Shown one piece after another: positions 59,770-64,000 of a stretch of DNA of 64,000 nucleotides; position 1 is the stretch's first letter; every line of letters begins with the position of its first letter. The notes beneath the pieces were generated by a model that made no database searches, had not been told where the DNA came from, and saw nothing but the letters and a program-made list of their open reading frames with translations. The stretch comes from Epithemia pelagica (taxonomy: Eukaryota; Bacillariophyta; Bacillariophyceae; Surirellales; Surirellaceae), in the NCBI GenBank assembly GCA_946965045.2, contig OX337232.1, positions 1,612,001 through 1,676,000 on the forward strand, written 5' to 3'. Made by a program: the position numbers and the translations under genes.

Positions 59770-60765
59770 TCATAACACGGCGGTGAATGGGGATGATCCA
59801 GTTCTTTCCTCCAATTTTGATCTTTTGCAGTCACGAGAGTCGTCCATGCGACTCATCAGGTTGTTCTTTCGTCGCTTTTCTCCAGAACTAGCTGTTTCAT
59901 TACCACTCTCATCTCCCGAGTTTGGTCCGATCGAACCTTCTTCGGAGGAATCAATGGAAACAGAAGTTTTTTCGTCTACTTCCTCCACGTCCTTGGTCAA
60001 GTCTCCGTCGTGCAACCTCTGCCAAACACGTTGAAAGAATATCTTTCTCGATCCGTATCGTGGTCGTCCCGTGGGTAAGCCTTCGCGGGCCGCCTGAAGT
60101 TGTTGGAGTTCCAAAATGGTGTTGCGGACTTCTGGGGGACAAAACCGGCATTTGCTGGTGATGTGTTTCAGAATAGTTTGACTAGTGGTCGTTTGTGCCA
60201 GGCTTCGTACAGAGTTGGGGTAGTAGCGACCGAAACCAGGTTGTCCTCCACACCACTTGCAACTCATACCAATGAAACCAAGCTCACGGTTCTTATAGCA
60301 ACCAACGCGATCTGCGTGCTGCAGACGACATCGCTTCATTTGTGCCATTGCTGCAAAAAGGGGGTCGGGGACAAGATCTCGGTCTTCAATACAAACAAGT
60401 TTGGAGTCCGCAATGAGAGCATCGAAATCCATCAACCGGTCTTGTAAGTCGGGTTTACGACCGTCCATAAGCTGTGAGGCAACGTGTGGAGGACTCGGAT
60501 TAGGAGAGCATGTATCTTCGTCAGAGGTCTCATATTGAAAGGGTGAACTGTTCCGGAAATCCGAGGACTGCGTAATTTGATGGGACGACAGCGAAGAAAA
60601 AGAGGAGTCATTCAAAGTCGGTTCCGGAGTGACGCTCCTGTGCTTTAGAGCCAGCAAGAACTCTGCAAGCGCTTCTGTGTCCTCATCTTTGGGCGAACGG
60701 AAGCACTTTTCTTTATTTCTCATGGCGTCACGTTGATCTCTGTTTCCCAAAGTAATGCAGCTCAT
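59770..60765 (-). CDS. Diatom-type zinc-binding protein (C..C-GG-x-GFGRYYP family)
   Basis: 331 residues from ATG 60765. The core (about 155-225) has RDLVPDPLFAAMAQMKRCRLQHADRVGCYKNRELGFIGMSCKWCGG, then GFGRYYPNSVRSLAQTTTSQTILKHITSKCRFCP. This belongs to a large unnamed family that I know from diatoms and other stramenopiles; the Cys/His spacing (C-x2-C, H-x4-C-x2-C) suggests one zinc site. Flanks are Ser/Pro-rich and low-complexity, and a run GRPRYGSRKIFFQRVWQRLH follows the core. The family is often near HMG or regulatory proteins and is presumed nuclear and DNA-binding, but no function is established to my knowledge. The 5' leader contains a cgttt pentamer repeat (about 60769-60790). Confidence 0.7.
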   Translation of the reverse strand: MSCITLGNRDQRDAMRNKEKCFRSPKDEDTEALAEFLLALKHRSVTPEPTLNDSSFSSLSSHQITQSSDFRNSSPFQYETSDEDTCSPNPSPPHVASQLMDGRKPDLQDRLMDFDALIADSKLVCIEDRDLVPDPLFAAMAQMKRCRLQHADRVGCYKNRELGFIGMSCKWCGGQPGFGRYYPNSVRSLAQTTTSQTILKHITSKCRFCPPEVRNTILELQQLQAAREGLPTGRPRYGSRKIFFQRVWQRLHDGDLTKDVEEVDEKTSVSIDSSEEGSIGPNSGDESGNETASSGEKRRKNNLMSRMDDSRDCKRSKLEERTGSSPFTAVL

Positions 60766-62240
60766 CGTCGTTTCGTTTCGTTTCGTTTCGAGAGTTTTTC
60801 AGATGAATGTCTGTCTGAATGAGCAAAGGGAGTGATTTGTGTTGTGAGAAATCGTGTTCAAAAACATGAATGAGGGCACACCCAACGGAAGGGCGGTGGC
60901 GGATGTGCTCGCTCACTCCCTCCAATACAACCTCGCTGGAAGTATCAGAAATCGCAGACAAAATTCTACACTCGTTCAGCCACTACTAACATTTCCATGC
61001 ACTACGACTGACCATGCCTCGCTTCCCATTCGCTGCAAGGGAAAGTTGTGGGATCGCCAAAAGAGGGGTAGTTGGTCCTCACCGGTCAGAAGCCAACAAT
61101 GACCATAATTGCCCTTCTAAATACGAGTGCCGAATTAACGGTCATTGAAAGCGGTTTAATTTTTCCGATTTGAAAAAGCGCTGTTTGTCGCGGTCGCCGC
61201 ATCTGCAATCAATTTTGATCTGCAGTCGCATGCTTGCGAGCGCCGGCCGCACAAGGACTGATCGTGATTTCACAACTCCCCACTCCCCCTCCATTCCCTT
61301 TATGGATATCCAATATCACAAATCACAACTCCTGGTGCTTGTGTCTCATCCATGGTATGTATTGCTGCAAGCAAGTTCGAAAGAAGCAATGATGATGATG
61401 CGAGGGTAGAAGATAGACTGCACTCCAACCACTCAATCTTGAAAGAAAGGCATAACGTGAAAGATCTTAAGCGAAAGATACCCGTTTGATGTTTGATCTC
61501 TGCTCATTCGTCTTGTGTCTGTCCCAAAACTCCCCAAAAATTCATATGCTCGCAAGACCCCCAAAACCGAGACAAAATGCAACTCACGAGTTAACGTTGA
61601 CCTTGACCGCGCTTTTACGCATGCCATCATCAACTCGATCCTCGACTGCCTGCGGCACAGTTCCTTCATTGTTCTGTGATTTTTAGTCCTGGACTACGCC
61701 TCTTCGTCGCTAGCTACTAGAGTAGCTACGTACGAAGACCGATTGAGAGAATCGCCACATCACTATAATAGATCCATATACATCCAATGGTCACACTGAT
61801 CGCCCGGACGGTGTCAGATATTCAAAAGGCGTCCTCGTAGTGCTCTTAACACCGCATTCTTCTCATGGTTCAATCACGGCCACCATCACCATGGCTCTGT
61901 GTTGTGGCTCGTTGTTGGAGTGGCATTTGGCAATTCTAAACTCAAGAGGAATTCCGCGAGGATGCACAAACCACAAGGATCTTTTGTACTTTTCGTTTCA
62001 CAGTAAATTGTACGGTCGGCAGTCTTCTCTGGTAGAATCCTTTCTAAGATATACCAACAAAATCAACTGTACCATCCCATCGTGTCAATGGCTCTTCTTC
62101 TCAAGGGAGTCTGTGTTCATATATAAACAAGCTATAGGCCTCTCTATCCATCCCTAATTGTGGAAAAGTGATCTGTTCTTCTGCCAACATTTTCACCCTC
62201 GGTCTTCAAACTTGTTATACGTCAAGACTCAACTATCATC
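60766..62240. other. Intergenic
   Basis: About 1.5 kb between two divergent genes. It has a cgttt pentamer repeat at its left edge. The short frames (for example 61840-62157) look random. No tRNA-like cloverleaf was noticed. Confidence 0.5.
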
Positions 62241-64000
62241 ATGGCGTCTTTTCGATGTCCGCGGATTGCCCGCATCTTTCATAGCCACAAAAGCTCAGGG
62301 GTCATCTTGCGTTCGACAAGACCGTTGCACTCGATGAGTGGCCTTTTTGCGGAGAGATTCGACACATATGAGCGAAATAAAATCGCGCTGAATCCTTTCC
62401 TGTGGCCATGGTCGACGACCACTCCATCAAGAGGCGTCGATGAAAACCGCTCCCGAATTCAATGTCGGTACTTTGCGAGAAAAATCGGCCTCAATGATGA
62501 ATATGATGATGATTCCTTCGATGTGGGTAGAAATAGAAAAGACGGCCAGAGACCCAACTTGATGAGCTTTGATTCTGGTGACGACTATTATGGTAACGAC
62601 TTCTTTGACAGTTCTGACGACGACGAAGATGATGAAGAAGATGATGATGATGACTACCTTAGTCCAGAAATGGATGCTGTTCGAGCAAGAGAGGAAGCCG
62701 TATTAGAGCGCAAAAAAGTGTTTGAGAACAAGAAAGGACGAGGATGGAGTGATGATTTGGAGGAACTAGAAGAAGCATTGATGGCGAATCAAAAAATTGA
62801 GGATTTGCCCCAGTGGACCCCCGAGTGTGTCAGTAGGACAAGTCGTGAACGTGTGAATGTTTATCCGGAAAAAATTCCAACCTTGACCGCATTGGCACGT
62901 TTGCCGTTGCCAATGCGGACTCATCCAAACCCAGGAGAAGGATTCACAAAAGAATACACTTTGTACCGTCGTGACGCAATCTTTAAACATGTCAAGAAAT
63001 GTGTCCGTGCCAAAGCTGAAGCGAGAGTGATGAGTATTCAGTCTCTGAGGACATGGGATGAAAAGCAAGAAGCGGTTGACAAACTTTTTGAAGAAGTGGA
63101 ATTTGAGCTAAAAAAAGACGAGGTGATTCTGGGACGCCAACCACAGTTTGGAGAGTGGGTCGAGAAGGCACTGGAAGAATATTTGATAGAAGTCGACGAA
63201 AGCAACAAGGAACAGCTATACAGAGAAGTCGCCGAAACGGTGAAGACGACCGCCGACCAACAGTTCAAGCTCATTGAGACTCGTCCAAAACTGGAGGACA
63301 AGGAAGCAGCATTCCGTGCACTAATAGCATCAATCGATGACATCAGGTCCACAGTGTCCAACTCACAACTAGAGCAACATCCGCTTTTCTCTCAATGGGT
63401 TGCCAAGGGTTTCGAAGAATACCTATCGAACCACAAGAAAGAGGCTGAAGATGCTCTTTTCGATCAGGTTTCCTCCTCAGTGCGTGCAAAGATTCCTTCT
63501 ACTGAATTGGATGACATACGGAGGATAAATAGTTCAGCTGGCCGGAGTGTCGCAATCAATGAGTTGTCCGAGTCGATCAGAGACCAAATGGCGAAGGAGA
63601 CTTTTGAGGGTGGAAAATACAACCTAATGAAATGGGTGAAAAAACTACACGAAGACAGTCTATATCAACAGGTTGCTGCCGCAGTACAGACTGAAGCTTC
63701 TTCTCTGCCTCTAGATGCAGTCAAAGACCAGGATGCACGGGATCGGTTGATTCATTTACGCGCGAAACTTCTTCGTCACAAGTTTGAACAGGAAGATTTT
63801 CCGCTATGTAAACACGAGAACTTTCTGAGCTGGTTGAAAAGAGCTCTGGAAGAGCACATAGACGGTTCCGACAGCGACCTGTTTCAACAAGTTGCTGTGG
63901 CTGTTGTCCCAAAAGTCGATGGTCCTCGGCGTGAAAGTATCCATGGTTTGCTATCGGTTGCTGACAAATGGGTGGCTTTTGATGAACTCTGTTGTTCAGT
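62241..64000 (+). CDS. Repeat-containing protein with acidic N-terminal region, 3' truncated by the window
   Basis: The frame from ATG 62241 is open to the window end, 586 codons, so the stop lies outside. The first ~40 residues (MASFRCPRIARIFHSHKSSG, then more Arg and Ser with no acid) resemble a mitochondrial presequence. An Asp/Glu run follows (about 125-140), then a helical region. From about 270 the protein repeats a ~85-100-residue unit whose clearest element is W(V/L)-x-K-(A/G)-x-E-E-Y/H followed by ~12 residues and (L/Y)-(F/Y)-x-(Q/E)-V-(A/S)-x-(A/T/S)-V; I count four copies (near 305, 385, 470 and 530). The repeat is not one I know. A coiled or alpha-helical scaffold is likely. No function is assigned. 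Confidence 0.75.
   Translation, partial: MASFRCPRIARIFHSHKSSGVILRSTRPLHSMSGLFAERFDTYERNKIALNPFLWPWSTTTPSRGVDENRSRIQCRYFARKIGLNDEYDDDSFDVGRNRKDGQRPNLMSFDSGDDYYGNDFFDSSDDDEDDEEDDDDDYLSPEMDAVRAREEAVLERKKVFENKKGRGWSDDLEELEEALMANQKIEDLPQWTPECVSRTSRERVNVYPEKIPTLTALARLPLPMRTHPNPGEGFTKEYTLYRRDAIFKHVKKCVRAKAEARVMSIQSLRTWDEKQEAVDKLFEEVEFELKKDEVILGRQPQFGEWVEKALEEYLIEVDESNKEQLYREVAETVKTTADQQFKLIETRPKLEDKEAAFRALIASIDDIRSTVSNSQLEQHPLFSQWVAKGFEEYLSNHKKEAEDALFDQVSSSVRAKIPSTELDDIRRINSSAGRSVAINELSESIRDQMAKETFEGGKYNLMKWVKKLHEDSLYQQVAAAVQTEASSLPLDAVKDQDARDRLIHLRAKLLRHKFEQEDFPLCKHENFLSWLKRALEEHIDGSDSDLFQQVAVAVVPKVDGPRRESIHGLLSVADKWVAFDELCCS

Overview
The window looks like nuclear DNA of a photosynthetic stramenopile, most likely a raphid pennate diatom. 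The housekeeping genes are compact and closely packed on both strands. Introns are few and short (about 75-95 bp, GT-AG). The Ty1/copia polyprotein has the integrase/RT text typical of diatom CoDi-type elements, and an unnamed zinc-binding family common in diatoms is present at 59.8-60.8 kb. Species cannot be fixed from sequence alone.

Layout. 0-3.1 kb: end of an FAD monooxygenase and a GRAM-VASt lipid-transfer protein. 3.4-10.4 kb: a 7 kb DNA transposon (element A) with ~35-40 bp inverted ends, a Tc1/IS630-like DDE transposase and three passenger genes, one a SET-domain protein. 10.9-13.3 kb: RBM42-like and ABHD17-like genes. 13.7-35.7 kb: a giant element (element B) with ~1.7-2.4 kb inverted ends built from ~190 bp tandem units. 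It carries a piggyBac-like transposase, a SET ORF, a 2OG-Fe(II) oxygenase-like ORF and three other passengers. Its left end is interrupted by a young 8.4 kb copia retrotransposon that has an extra ORF before gag. 35.7-36.4 kb: a small non-autonomous relative of element B's ends. 37.2-39.3 kb: a STI1-like acidic protein. 39.35-44.24 kb: a candidate PIF/Harbinger-like element (element C) with a DDE transposase and three passengers. 44.4-64 kb: mostly ordinary genes (NCBP3-like, prolyl 4-hydroxylase-ankyrin, proteasome Rpt1, SFT2, a second STI1-like paralogue, NIP7, transaldolase, a zinc-binding protein and a repeat protein cut by the window end).

The main observation is that elements A and B have unrelated transposases but carry a homologous passenger set: a divergent SET-domain protein, a ~178-aa protein with a shared V-V-D-R-G core, and, head-to-head with the latter, a small basic-to-acidic protein. 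In element B the SET ORF is followed in the same frame, after one TAA, by an oxygenase-like ORF that has no ATG of its own. This suggests a chromatin-acting cargo module shared between transposon superfamilies. Homology within the window is read directly from the translations; the function is inference.
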